Shown here: positions 9,057-17,222 of the stretch, in pieces
Layout of the letters: every line of letters begins with the position of its first letter
Numbering within the stretch: position 1 is the stretch's first letter
Source of the DNA: Secundilactobacillus pentosiphilus
GTDB lineage: Bacteria > Bacillota > Bacilli > Lactobacillales > Lactobacillaceae
Direction of reading: 5' to 3'
Assembly (NCBI RefSeq): GCF_002217985.1
Contig: NZ_BCMI01000007.1
Span: 47,552 to 111,551 of the forward strand
Length of the DNA: 64,000 nucleotides
Notes under the pieces: model-generated
Seen by the model: only the letters and a program-made list of their open reading frames with translations
What the model was told of the DNA's origin: nothing
Database searches by the model: none
Program-made: the position numbers and the translations under genes

Positions 9057-10073
9057 ATGAAATTCACAGTTGTAGGATCAGGTGCAATGGGTCTGCGGTA
9101 TGGTGTTTTATTACAGGATGCTGGTAACGAAGTTGACTTTGTCGATGGCTGGAAGCCTAACGTTGAGAAGATGCGCGAACAGGGCGGTGTTTATGTCTCT
9201 CGGGATCACGAGGATAAGCACCTCGTTCCCGTCAACGTTTACTATCCGGAAGAATATGACGGTAACCCCGATTGCTACGTTTTCTTCCTTAAACAAATGC
9301 AGTTGTCAGATATGCTGAAGCGTTGCGAACACTTCTTCAAGCCTAATCAGTACGCCTTTACCTGCATGAACGGGATGGGCCACGTTGAAAAGCTGCTGAA
9401 GTACTTCAAGCCAGACAAGCTGGTTGCGGGCACCGCACTGGTTGCCACCGTTTTGAACGGTCCTGGCGACGTAGACTTTATCGGTAAACGCGGCGCTGGG
9501 TCGATGAACCTGGCTAACTACACCGAAAAGCCAGACGAATTTACGCATCAACTGGTTGAACAGCTTGAAAAGGCACAGTTCCATCCGAACCTCACCACTA
9601 ACTTCCGTGGTACTTTGATGGCTAAAGTGGTCTTTAACTCCGTTGTTAACACCCTTTGCACCATGTTTGAAATGACCATGGGCGAATACGCCGCTTACGA
9701 TGGTGCTAACGAAATGAGTCAGCAGCTGATCGATGAAGCCTATGACGTTTGTGAACGTGACGGCGTCCAGATGCTCAACACACGCAAAGAAGAACTGGAC
9801 AGCATCAATTACGTTTCTAAGGTTGCTAACCCGCTCCACTACCCGTCAATGTATCAGGATATGCATAACTACCGGCCGACCGAAGTCGACTATATCAACG
9901 GCTACCTGGTTAAGCTGGGACAGAAGCATAACTACTTTGCTAAGACCCACGCTTTTCTGACCCACGAGGTTCACTTGGCAGAGCTTGGCAAGCAGCGCGA
10001 ACTCAAGCAAATGCGCGAAGAAGAAGCCGCACCGGAAACGGTGGTTGAACAGCAACGAGTTGTTGGAAGGTGA
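9057..10073 (+). CDS. Ketopantoate reductase family oxidoreductase (PanE/ApbA-like)
   Basis: A 338-residue NAD(P)H-dependent 2-keto acid reductase. The N-terminal GSGAMGLRYG is the Rossmann loop, and LMAKVVFNSVVNTL near residue 190 carries the catalytic lysine and conserved asparagines of the ketopantoate reductase fold. An Ile T-box argues for a role in branched-chain 2-keto acid metabolism, as for the PanE-type D-2-hydroxyisocaproate dehydrogenase of lactococci, rather than only pantothenate synthesis (inference). AAGGGG lies about 9 bases before the ATG. Confidence 0.85.
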   Translation: MKFTVVGSGAMGLRYGVLLQDAGNEVDFVDGWKPNVEKMREQGGVYVSRDHEDKHLVPVNVYYPEEYDGNPDCYVFFLKQMQLSDMLKRCEHFFKPNQYAFTCMNGMGHVEKLLKYFKPDKLVAGTALVATVLNGPGDVDFIGKRGAGSMNLANYTEKPDEFTHQLVEQLEKAQFHPNLTTNFRGTLMAKVVFNSVVNTLCTMFEMTMGEYAAYDGANEMSQQLIDEAYDVCERDGVQMLNTRKEELDSINYVSKVANPLHYPSMYQDMHNYRPTEVDYINGYLVKLGQKHNYFAKTHAFLTHEVHLAELGKQRELKQMREEEAAPETVVEQQRVVGR

Positions 10074-10092
10074 TCTTTTGAATCAGAAATAA

Positions 10093-10135
10093 TGAAGCGG
10101 TGAACCTCAATCCAAGAGGCCCATCGCTTTTTGTC
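10093..10135 (+). terminator. Terminator after the PanE-like gene
   Basis: A hairpin with arms GCGGTG-CCTC and GAGG-CATCGC around a short loop, followed by TTTTTGTCTTT. Confidence 0.7.
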
Positions 10136-10218
10136 TTTCCAATGATGATATCGGTGAATTCATGTTATTCTGTTAGGTGAATCAGCATGTCATTTCTGAA
10201 TTAAAGGAGCGGTCTATC

Positions 10219-11124
10219 ATGCAATTAACGAGATTACTGCACATTCAAAACCCCATCATTCAAGGATCAATGGCTAGGATTTCAACGCCCGCCTTAGTCG
10301 TTGCGGTAAGTGAAGCTGGTGGGTTAGGTGTCCTCACCACCACTGGTGCCACTGCCAACTCACTTCAACAGGACTTGAAAACCATTCGTGCGGCTACTAA
10401 AAAACCGTTTGGCGTTAATTTGATGCTGCAGCAACCCAACATCGCTGAACTCCTGCCTGTACTGCAAGCTGATCCAGTTCCCGTTGTCTTTACGAGTGCT
10501 GGCAACCCCGCTCCGTTTATGAACGAACTGCTCGCTCTGGGCACTAAAGTAATCCCCGTTGTTCCAAACGTTAAAATCGCTAAAAAGATGGCGGCCCTTG
10601 GTGCATCCGCAATTGTTGCTGAAGGTCTAGAATCTGGCGGTCATATTGGGACTGAGACCACGATGGCATTAGTACCACAAGTTGTTGCAGAGGTGACCAT
10701 TCCAGTTATTGCTGCTGGTGGTATTGGGACTGCCGCTGGGGTGAAGGCCGCCTTTGCGTTAGGCGCCGTTGGCGTTCAGGTGGGTACCGCCTTTTTAGCT
10801 GCAGAGGAAACGCCCATCCATAATAATTACAAACAATTGGTGATTCAAGCTGATGATAATGGTACAGTAGTTACCGGAACTGGTGATAATCGGGTACGCA
10901 GTTTGAAGAACGCGCTTACCGAAATTCTGCTGGCCACTACTGATCCTGCAAGGTTTGAGCAATTATCACAGGGCTCACTGCAACGTGCCATTGATGGTGA
11001 TGTGGACCGCGGCAGTTTCATGGCTGGCCAAATTGCGGGCGCTATTAACGAGATTCGCCCCACTAAAGCGATTGTCACTGATCTGGCTAAAGGCGTTCCA
11101 ACCATCATTGAAGACTTATTCTAA
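10219..11124 (+). CDS. FMN-dependent nitronate monooxygenase / FabK-like enoyl reductase
   Basis: About 301 residues, an FMN TIM-barrel of the NPD/FabK family. NPIIQGSMARIS at the N-terminus, AEGLESGGHIG with the family histidine, and IPVIAAGGIGTAAG for phosphate binding are all present. The family includes FabK (enoyl-ACP reductase II) and nitronate monooxygenases. No fatty acid genes lie nearby, so the role stays open. I chose the ATG at 10219 because AAAGGAG lies 9 bases upstream; the frame starting at 10177 has no ribosome binding site. It is probably cotranscribed with the deformylase-like gene 17 bases on. Confidence 0.8.
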   Translation: MQLTRLLHIQNPIIQGSMARISTPALVVAVSEAGGLGVLTTTGATANSLQQDLKTIRAATKKPFGVNLMLQQPNIAELLPVLQADPVPVVFTSAGNPAPFMNELLALGTKVIPVVPNVKIAKKMAALGASAIVAEGLESGGHIGTETTMALVPQVVAEVTIPVIAAGGIGTAAGVKAAFALGAVGVQVGTAFLAAEETPIHNNYKQLVIQADDNGTVVTGTGDNRVRSLKNALTEILLATTDPARFEQLSQGSLQRAIDGDVDRGSFMAGQIAGAINEIRPTKAIVTDLAKGVPTIIEDLF

Positions 11125-11141
11125 GAAGGAGTTTCATATTT

Positions 11142-11552
11142 ATGATCAAAGAAATTAACCATAACCAAGCGTTCCTCTCCCGAAAGGCAACTCGTGCTAC
11201 TGAAGCAGACGCCGCGGCTGTCACCGATCTGGTTGATACTTTAAAAGCAAACACCAACCGTGCTGTGGGTTTAGCCGCAAACATGATCGGTGTCAATAAA
11301 CGGATCATCGCCATTCAGCTTGGCGTCCTTTCCATTCCGATGATCAATCCGGAAATCACCAAAAAAAGTGATCCTTACGAGGCGACGGAAGGCTGCTTGT
11401 CGCTGGAAGGTCAGCGGACAACGACCCGGTATAAAACCATTGAGGTGACGTATCAGGATCAAAGCTTTAAGCCACATACGCAGACCTTTAAGGATTTTAC
11501 TGCTCAGATCATTCAGCATGAGGTGGATCACACGAAGGGGATTTTGATTTAG
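11142..11552 (+). CDS. Peptide deformylase-like protein, altered motif I
   Basis: 136 residues. Motif II (EGCLS) and motif III (QHEVDH), which supply the metal-binding cysteine and histidines, are intact. Motif I reads VGLAANMIG where active deformylases have GxGLAAxQ, so the conserved glutamine is replaced by methionine. The protein is also shorter than the main deformylase of lactobacilli (about 185 residues). It may be a specialised or weakly active paralogue; the housekeeping enzyme must lie elsewhere. AAGGAG precedes the ATG. Its TAG stop is the first part of repeat A1. Confidence 0.85.
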   Translation: MIKEINHNQAFLSRKATRATEADAAAVTDLVDTLKANTNRAVGLAANMIGVNKRIIAIQLGVLSIPMINPEITKKSDPYEATEGCLSLEGQRTTTRYKTIEVTYQDQSFKPHTQTFKDFTAQIIQHEVDHTKGILI

Positions 11553-11669
11553 AGCGTAGAGCAACTCGGGTTGATTCCAGAATATAAGAAGGAACGGTGG
11601 GTTCCCTGTACTTGGGGAATTCACCGCTCCTTTTTATATGGCCGGAATCAGAGTTGTGGCGCGCGTTTA
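11553..11669 (+). repeat. Family A long hairpin repeat, copy A1
   Basis: A long imperfect inverted repeat that begins at the stop codon of the deformylase-like gene. Outer arms GAGCAACTC and GAGTTGTGGC, then GATTCC/GGAATC, ATATAAGAAGGA/TCCTTTTTATAT and GGTG-TTCCC/GGGGAA-CACC, close around a small loop. It ends in a conserved GCGCGTTT followed by ATATAA. Ends match copies at 11731, 28594 and 49787, while the middle differs but stays paired. The inner hairpin followed by CTCCTTTTT can act as a terminator. Confidence 0.75.
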
Positions 11670-11682
11670 AGCAATATAAGAA

Positions 11683-11720
11683 GAAAAGCACTGAGGAATT
11701 TTTCTCAGTGCCTTTCTTTT
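11683..11720. terminator. Hairpin terminator between repeats A1 and A2
   Basis: GCACTGAG pairs with CTCAGTGC around an AT-rich loop, followed by CTTTCTTTT. It lies between the deformylase-like gene and the opposing FAD oxidase gene. Confidence 0.65.
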
Positions 11721-11730
11721 ATATGGACTA

Positions 11731-11848
11731 AACGCGTTCAGAAAGCCTGCCCCCTGCCACCTAAGCAAACTGATCAAAAAATCCAAGTTCGGGATTTTAT
11801 GATCAGTCTCCTTAGGCTCTGGGGGCAACCCGGCTTTCTTCACGCTCT
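11731..11848 (-). repeat. Family A long hairpin repeat, copy A2
   Basis: Read on the minus strand, this begins with TTAGAGAGCGTGAAG right after the FAD oxidase stop. It pairs AGAAAGCC/GGCTTTCT, CCCCC/GGGGG, CCTAAG/CTTAGG, ACTGATCA/TGATCAGT and AAAATCC/GGATTTT, and ends in GAACGCGTT. The order of elements (AGxGxGTGxAG start, CCTAAGG, CTTAGG, ACGCGTTT end) mirrors the other family A copies. Confidence 0.75.
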
Positions 11849-13249
11849 CTAATTTATTTTCCTCTTCGGATTCAACAACCCCATCGGATCAAACAAGGCC
11901 TTAATTTGATGTTGGATTTGGTCCACATCTTCACCCAGTTCCTCGTTGTTCCACTGATTCTTCAACGTACCGACGGCGTGTTCCCCTGAAATCGTACCGC
12001 CCAGTTCCAACGTCTTATGAAACATTAATTGCAAAGCTTCCACCACGGCCTGCGGTGCTTCGGTTTCTTCCTTTGGCCAAACGATCGTCGGGTGGACGTT
12101 ACCGTCACCAGCATGGCCGGCGACGTAGATCTTCAAGTGCTTTTGTTCACCGACTTCATGGATGTAATCCATCATTGGCGCTAATTTAGACAGCGGCATC
12201 GCCATATCTTCCATAATGTGGTTTTGGCCAGCAAAGACGGCTGGCAGCATATCCCGCCGCAGTTTTTCCAAGCCGGCCTGCTCTGTCGAATCCGTGGTGA
12301 CCGTCGCGTTGACCGCGCCGTGCTTATCCATCAGCTCTTTAAGCTTGTTGACCACTTCCGGGACGTTGTTATCCACTTTAAAGATCAGCATCGCACCGCT
12401 ATTTTCACTGTAGTGAGTTCCTTCGTATCTATCCAAAGCCTCAATCGTGGCATTGTCCAACGCTTCCAGCATACTTGGATAAACGCCGGAGATCCGGATT
12501 TCGGCAACCGCTTCAGCCAACTTGGTCATGTTTTCGAAAAAGGCGATCCCCATGGTTGGCTTACCGATTGGAATGGGCATTAACTTCACCGTAACTTCCG
12601 TAACGATCCCTAAGGTCCCTTCAGAGCCGACAAATAGCTGAGTCAGGTTGTACCCAAAGGCCTGCTTAAGGGTTCGCCCGCCGACTTTGATCTCGCGGCC
12701 ATCCGCCAAGACCACTTTCAACCCCAGCACGTTATCCTTCGTGGCGCCGTACTTTACCGTACTCATGCCGCCAGCGTTGGTAGCAACGTTGCCGCCAATG
12801 CCGGAAATTGGCTTGGAACCGGGATCCGGTGCGTAGAACATGCCCTGCTTCCGGGCGGCCTTATCCAGATCACCGTTAATGACACCTGGTTCTACAACCG
12901 CTAGCGAATCGGCCTTGCTAATTTCTTTGATCTGGTTCATTTGTTTAGTAGAAAGTACGAAGCTGCCCGCCAAGCCATCGGCACCAACTACCGTACTGGT
13001 ATATTGGTCTTGCGGGATCACCGAAATATGAAATTTTCGGGCGGCCTGCAGAACACCCTGAATATCTTTCGTAGACTTAGCTTCAATATAGGCTAACGCT
13101 AAGCCACTTTCATCACTCGTCATCTTAGAACTAAAGGACTGCTTTTTTAGAGTTGCTGGATCAGTAAACACCTGACCGTCAATAACTTTTGATTTCAAAA
13201 AGGCAATGATTTCTTCGTTGCTAAACGCACTAAAAACTGTCAATAACAT
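11849..13249 (-). CDS. FAD-binding oxidase, GlcD/D-lactate dehydrogenase type
   Basis: About 466 residues of the vanillyl-alcohol oxidase fold. The FAD-binding half includes VVGADGLAGSFVLS, the ISGIGGNVATNAGGMSTVKYG motif and GSEGTLGIVTEV; the C-terminal half has YVAGHAGDGNVHPTI and SGEHAVGTLK. These match glycolate oxidase subunit D and D-lactate dehydrogenases, which oxidise 2-hydroxy acids. No partner subunits lie nearby. The ATG at 13249 follows AAAGGA closely; a TTG two codons on and a longer frame from 13294 are alternatives. The substrate is most likely D-lactate or D-2-hydroxy acids (inference). Confidence 0.85.
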   Translation of the reverse strand: MLLTVFSAFSNEEIIAFLKSKVIDGQVFTDPATLKKQSFSSKMTSDESGLALAYIEAKSTKDIQGVLQAARKFHISVIPQDQYTSTVVGADGLAGSFVLSTKQMNQIKEISKADSLAVVEPGVINGDLDKAARKQGMFYAPDPGSKPISGIGGNVATNAGGMSTVKYGATKDNVLGLKVVLADGREIKVGGRTLKQAFGYNLTQLFVGSEGTLGIVTEVTVKLMPIPIGKPTMGIAFFENMTKLAEAVAEIRISGVYPSMLEALDNATIEALDRYEGTHYSENSGAMLIFKVDNNVPEVVNKLKELMDKHGAVNATVTTDSTEQAGLEKLRRDMLPAVFAGQNHIMEDMAMPLSKLAPMMDYIHEVGEQKHLKIYVAGHAGDGNVHPTIVWPKEETEAPQAVVEALQLMFHKTLELGGTISGEHAVGTLKNQWNNEELGEDVDQIQHQIKALFDPMGLLNPKRKIN

Positions 13250-13503
13250 CAAATCCTTTCTAAGCGAAATGCTTCGAGTTTTAGTATAGTGCAATCACAG
13301 TAAGGTTGAAATTAATTAGCCTTACAACCATCCGTGGTCTTGATTGGTTACCTTTAAAAGTCCCCATCTCCTCCGTATACCTTAAGTTTTATTAACGTTA
13401 CTTTAGTTTAACTTCAAAATAGATCATTAATCCGTTAATGTTAATCATTACGGTTATCTATCCGATCATTACTCAATAATCTCATCCAAATAAGGAGTCA
13501 TCT

Positions 13504-14568
13504 ATGCAAACTCAAAGTCCGAAGCACACGCCGTCCAAACAACGATCCCCAAAAAAGCCCTTTATCATGTGGGCACTGTTCTTACTGATTGTCATCATTG
13601 GCGGCGGTGCAACTTATGCCGCCTATCAAACTAAATCAAGCGTTGATAAGACTTACTTGGCTGCCCATGGTGCAAGTCACGCCAAAGTTTCTACCTCAAA
13701 ACCAGTTAGTATCCTATTGATGGGTACTGATACGGGTGCCTTGGGGCGGACTGATAAAGGCCGGACGGACACCATGATGGTGGTCACCATCAACCCTCAG
13801 ACTAAAAAAGCAACCATGGTCAGCATCCCTCGGGATACGCTGGTTAAAATTGACGGCACAAACGAGACTGAAAAAATCAACGCAGCCTACACTGTTGGCG
13901 GTGCTTCCACCTCGATGAAGACCGTTGAAAACCTGCTAAACGTTCCCATTAACTACTACGCTTTGATTAACATGGGCGGCCTCGAAAAAGTGGTCAATGC
14001 CATTGGCGGCGTGGATGTGAACGTACCATTTTCTTGGAATGATTCACACACCCACATGTCGTTTAAAAAGGGCAAGGCGCATTTAAACGGTAAGCGCGCC
14101 TTAGCGTTTTCACGGATGCGCTACGAGGATCCTAATGGCGACTACGGCCGCCAAAAGCGGCAGCAGCAAGTGATTCAACAAATCGTTAAAAAGGTAACTA
14201 AAACTGGTAACGTCACTATGTATCAGAAACTGCTGAAATTAATGTCTCACAATATGAAAACTAACCTGTCATTTACCGACATGATCAGCCTAGCCGAAAA
14301 CGATAAAGATTCGATTAAACACGTTAAAAAATCTAGTCTAAAGGGCGTTGGTGCCTATATCAACGCTGAATCGTTCCAGGTCCCCGCTAGTAAAACACTC
14401 CAGCGTACTTCCAATACACTGAGGACTTCACTGGGACTGCCTAAACAAACGTTGGACAATTTCAATACGCAGGAAAATCAGCGCAACACCAAGAACGGGT
14501 TTGACTGGCAATCAGGTAATAACCCGACTTACACGGTTGACGACCAAAATAGTAACTCTCAAAAATAA
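13504..14568 (+). CDS. LytR-CpsA-Psr (LCP) family cell wall transferase
   Basis: 354 residues: a short basic N-terminus, one membrane segment (about residues 20-42) and an extracellular LCP domain. Landmarks are LLMGTDTG, GRTDTMMVVTINP, MVSIPRDTLVKI, INAAYTVGG and FSRMRYEDPNGDYGRQKRQQ, which carry the arginines and aspartates that bind the polyprenyl diphosphate. LCP enzymes attach teichoic acids or polysaccharides to peptidoglycan. The C-terminal tail is Asn/Gln-rich. AAGGAG lies just before the ATG. It is monocistronic. Confidence 0.9.
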   Translation: MQTQSPKHTPSKQRSPKKPFIMWALFLLIVIIGGGATYAAYQTKSSVDKTYLAAHGASHAKVSTSKPVSILLMGTDTGALGRTDKGRTDTMMVVTINPQTKKATMVSIPRDTLVKIDGTNETEKINAAYTVGGASTSMKTVENLLNVPINYYALINMGGLEKVVNAIGGVDVNVPFSWNDSHTHMSFKKGKAHLNGKRALAFSRMRYEDPNGDYGRQKRQQQVIQQIVKKVTKTGNVTMYQKLLKLMSHNMKTNLSFTDMISLAENDKDSIKHVKKSSLKGVGAYINAESFQVPASKTLQRTSNTLRTSLGLPKQTLDNFNTQENQRNTKNGFDWQSGNNPTYTVDDQNSNSQK

Positions 14569-14570
14569 TC

Positions 14571-14620
14571 ACTAACGAAGACCTACTCAGCAAATCTCGC
14601 TGGGTAGGTCTTCTTTAGTG
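14571..14620. terminator. Terminator between lcp and amino acid permease genes
   Basis: A stem of about 20 bp: ACTAA-GAAGACCTACTCAGC pairs with GCTGGGTAGGTCTTC-TTAGT around a 7-base loop, with T-rich flanks. It is placed to serve both convergent genes. Confidence 0.85.
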
Positions 14621-14622
14621 TT

Positions 14623-16032
14623 TTAGTTTTGATTCAGTTGACTGTGGCGAACGCCGTAGGTCACGTAAATAACGACGCCGATTGCAAACCAGATTCCGGA
14701 AACGATCCACGTTTCAAGTGGCAGCTGCAATAGCATCCAGACACAGAGCCCGGCTGAAATGATTGGCAGATATGGATATAGCGGTACCTTAAACCCGGTA
14801 TTTTGTAAATCTTGCCGTTTCCGCAATGGCAACACGCCGAGCGACATCATGGTAAAGGCAACCAAGGTACCAATATTGACCAGTTGCGTTAACCGATCTA
14901 ACGACACCAAGCCGCCCATAATGGCAATTACGATTGTGACAGCCAGCAGACTGTGACTTGGTACCTGATGTTTCATTTCAATTTTACCTAAGCCCTTGGG
15001 CAGTAAGCCATCACGGCCAATGGAATAAATCAGCCGGGAAGAACTATAAACCATTGACAGCATCATGGTGAACATACCAGCCAGCGCACCGATGGAAATA
15101 ATACCGGCGACCCAGTTTTGGTTCACTAGCTGGAGCGCGTAAGACACGGGGGCGGCCACGTTTAATTTCGTGTAGGAAACCATACCGGTCAGAACCGCTG
15201 CAACCACCATGTATAACAAAGTGCAGATGATCAGCGTGCCAATAATCCCGATCGGCATATTACGCCGCGGATTTTTGACTTCCGCTGCGGAAGCAGACAC
15301 GCAGTCAAAACCTAAGTAGGCGTAAAATACTAAGGATGCACCGCGCATAATACCGTGAGAGCCGTACGGCATAAACGGTATCCAGTTACTTGGCTTCACG
15401 TAGAACAGGCCGACAACGATAAATAATATAATAATCGCAATTTTAGCAACCACGATAATGTTATTGATTCGGGTTGACGTTTTAACCCCCTGCGTCAGTA
15501 ATAAACTAATGCCCAGCACGATCAAAATTGCAAACAGGTTGAAGTACGTGCCGTGGGCCGGATCGAAACTACCCGTAATGGCCTTAGGTACGGTAATCCC
15601 TAACCCCTTTAAAAACGAGATCAAATAAGCTGACCAGCCGGTAGAAACCGCCGCTACTGACAGCATATACTCTAATACCAGCGCCCAGCCAATCACCCAA
15701 CCGACAAATTCGCCAAAGACGATGTTGCCGTACGAATAAGCACTGCCGGCAACGGGCAACGCCGAAGAAAATTCCGCGTAGCACATGGCCGCGGTGGAAC
15801 AAACGAGTGCCGCTAACACGAATGACACGACAATTCCGGGACCGCTATATAACGCAGCAACCGTTCCTGGAAGGATAAAGATCCCTGATCCAATCACGGT
15901 TCCCACCCCTAATAGTACTAAATCTTTGGCATCCATTGACTTCTCTAGCAGACTGTCCTTATCTAAATACCGATCCAGTGATTCCTTTTTGGTTAACCGA
16001 CCGACTAACCGTGAGACCATGGTGTTTTCCAT
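14623..16032 (-). CDS. APC-family amino acid permease, probably phenylalanine/aromatic
   Basis: About 469 residues with some 12 to 13 membrane segments. GVGTVIGSGIFILPG near residue 40 is the hallmark of the APC superfamily, and FYAYLGFDCVSASAAEVKNP matches the YfnA/CAT branch. Sequence alone does not fix the substrate, but the 26-codon leader peptide upstream has five consecutive Phe codons and an attenuator, so phenylalanine or related aromatic amino acid uptake is inferred. I chose the ATG at 16032, 8 bases after GAGGAGG; a longer frame from 16092 overlaps the leader terminator and has no ribosome binding site. Confidence 0.88.
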   Translation of the reverse strand: MENTMVSRLVGRLTKKESLDRYLDKDSLLEKSMDAKDLVLLGVGTVIGSGIFILPGTVAALYSGPGIVVSFVLAALVCSTAAMCYAEFSSALPVAGSAYSYGNIVFGEFVGWVIGWALVLEYMLSVAAVSTGWSAYLISFLKGLGITVPKAITGSFDPAHGTYFNLFAILIVLGISLLLTQGVKTSTRINNIIVVAKIAIIILFIVVGLFYVKPSNWIPFMPYGSHGIMRGASLVFYAYLGFDCVSASAAEVKNPRRNMPIGIIGTLIICTLLYMVVAAVLTGMVSYTKLNVAAPVSYALQLVNQNWVAGIISIGALAGMFTMMLSMVYSSSRLIYSIGRDGLLPKGLGKIEMKHQVPSHSLLAVTIVIAIMGGLVSLDRLTQLVNIGTLVAFTMMSLGVLPLRKRQDLQNTGFKVPLYPYLPIISAGLCVWMLLQLPLETWIVSGIWFAIGVVIYVTYGVRHSQLNQN

Positions 16033-16090
16033 CTTTTTTTCCTCCTCTTCACCACACTTCAATGGGCGAACACTAACTGGCCAAGCCAAC

Positions 16091-16127
16091 AAAAAACACC
16101 AGGGACCACAATGTCCGCTGGTGTTTT
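16091..16127 (-). terminator. Attenuator terminator before the amino acid permease
   Basis: On the minus strand AAAACACCAG-GGAC pairs with GTCC-CTGGTGTTTT, followed by a T run, 60 bases before the permease ATG. The 5-prime arm can instead pair with the preceding GCTGGT (16129-16134) to form an antiterminator at 16117-16134, so the terminator looks conditional. Confidence 0.8.
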
Positions 16128-16296
16128 AACCAGCCAGACAGCCCAAGCGTTCCGCCTAGCTGTCTGACCAATAGTGATAAGTGCCATGCTAATAGCAACT
16201 TCTCTAACTTACTGGTTGATAGCCAGGCTGGTTAAAGAAGAAGAAAAATCGCTGTTCAGTTGAACTTGAACGATCAATTAGCATCAATTGGCACTC
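16125..16296 (-). promoter_or_regulatory. Transcription attenuator leader with alternative pairings
   Basis: Segments on the minus strand in order: A (16277-16295) covers the leader peptide RBS and start; B (16226-16236) lies in codons 17-20 of the leader; A-prime (16180-16193) pairs with A; a hairpin CAGACAGC/GCTGTCTG spans 16135-16166; B-prime (16125-16135) pairs with B through TTTAACCAGCC/GGCTGGTTAAA. B-prime can also pair with the terminator arm. A ribosome stalled on the Phe codons would cover B and free B-prime to form the antiterminator. This fits classical attenuation. Confidence 0.75.
16204..16284 (-). CDS. Leader peptide with five consecutive Phe codons
   Basis: A 26-codon ORF: MLIDRSSSTEQR, five Phe codons (TTT TTC TTC TTC TTT), then NQPGYQPVS and TAG. 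AAGGGAG stands 9 bases before the ATG, and the transcript has a good promoter 34 bases upstream. The Phe run sits just before a segment that can pair with the region before the terminator. The peptide is probably a sensor of charged tRNA-Phe and has no function of its own. Confidence 0.8.
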   Translation of the reverse strand: MLIDRSSSTEQRFFFFFNQPGYQPVS

Positions 16297-16317
16297 CCTT
16301 GTTTGTTGATAACAAAT

Positions 16318-16346
16318 ATTCTAACAATTTAATTAAAAAAGTACAA
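16318..16346 (-). promoter_or_regulatory. Promoter of the leader peptide-permease transcript
   Basis: On the minus strand TTGTAC (16341-16346) and TAGAAT (16318-16323) are 17 bases apart. The start of transcription would be near 16311, some 27 bases before the leader peptide ATG. Confidence 0.7.
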
Positions 16347-16472
16347 GTTAAAAATGATATTTAAATCATTTTACTGATATCAGTTTGTCGTAACCCGGGT
16401 TGCGTCCCCGGACAGGCTTCATCGACGCGAAATCCCGTCTCCAACAAGCTTTGTCACGGCGTCCTTTAGAAA

Positions 16473-17222
16473 CTATTGCGCCGTTTCAACAAATTTTTTC
16501 ATTAAGAAAATGTTGGCAACGACTTCAAGTGCCGCTACTAAAACAAGGACGCCGAAAAGTGCAAGTATTGCTCCCCATCCTAATGAGAGACCGTTCATCA
16601 ATGTGCCATAGATTTGGAAAAAGACCGCTCCCAAACGAATAATGGCAAAACTGATGACGATATATAAGATGCCCCGAATAATTTTTTGACGGCCAATTGG
16701 CAAGAACGCGTCGATGCTGAGCATGATCAAATGAATCAAGGAAATCGTCGCCCAAGCCATAATAATTGTCGCAATGACTATTCCAAATGCTATGACGATG
16801 GTAGCAGCAATTCGATTGGAACTCGTGCCAAATCCTGTTACACCCATCAAACTATTGCCAGTTATCAAGCTCACAACCAGCCGAAGTACAAACTGAACAA
16901 CCATAAAGTACAGTAAACCAATCAAAGTTGTGCACAAATTGCTTAAATAAATTTTAGTATCACTAGCTGGTATCAAACGGATGGCATCATGCTGATAAAC
17001 GTCTTCGTTAAACTTTGACAGCCTAATAAAGGCCACCAAAAATGCCAGCGAACTCCAAAGACTGGTGTAAGACTGCAGATCAGATCCGCTGTACGCCCTA
17101 TTTAAAACAACCGTGTAGACTTCAGTTGCAACGATTGCAATGAGCATCAATAAAATAATTCGGTTCAATGATTTAAATCGATCCCGTAAGAATGCGGGCA
17201 CTAATGATGTAAACTTAGTCAT
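16473..17222 (-). CDS. ABC transporter permease, unknown substrate
   Basis: About 249 residues with roughly six hydrophobic segments, typical of small ABC-2-like permeases found behind YtrA-type regulators. No substrate is recognised. The ATG at 17222 follows GGGAGG and overlaps the end of the ATPase gene by 8 bases, so the two are coupled. It ends the GntR-ATPase-permease operon. Confidence 0.8.
   Translation of the reverse strand: MTKFTSLVPAFLRDRFKSLNRIILLMLIAIVATEVYTVVLNRAYSGSDLQSYTSLWSSLAFLVAFIRLSKFNEDVYQHDAIRLIPASDTKIYLSNLCTTLIGLLYFMVVQFVLRLVVSLITGNSLMGVTGFGTSSNRIAATIVIAFGIVIATIIMAWATISLIHLIMLSIDAFLPIGRQKIIRGILYIVISFAIIRLGAVFFQIYGTLMNGLSLGWGAILALFGVLVLVAALEVVANIFLMKKFVETAQ

Noticed and set aside
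9306..9839. 177-codon minus-strand frame within the PanE-like gene
   Set aside because: Lies fully inside a conserved gene on the other strand; no motif.
16033..16300. T-box or lysine riboswitch before the amino acid permease
   Set aside because: No T-box core sequence and no lysine riboswitch signature; the Phe leader ORF and alternative pairings explain the region better.
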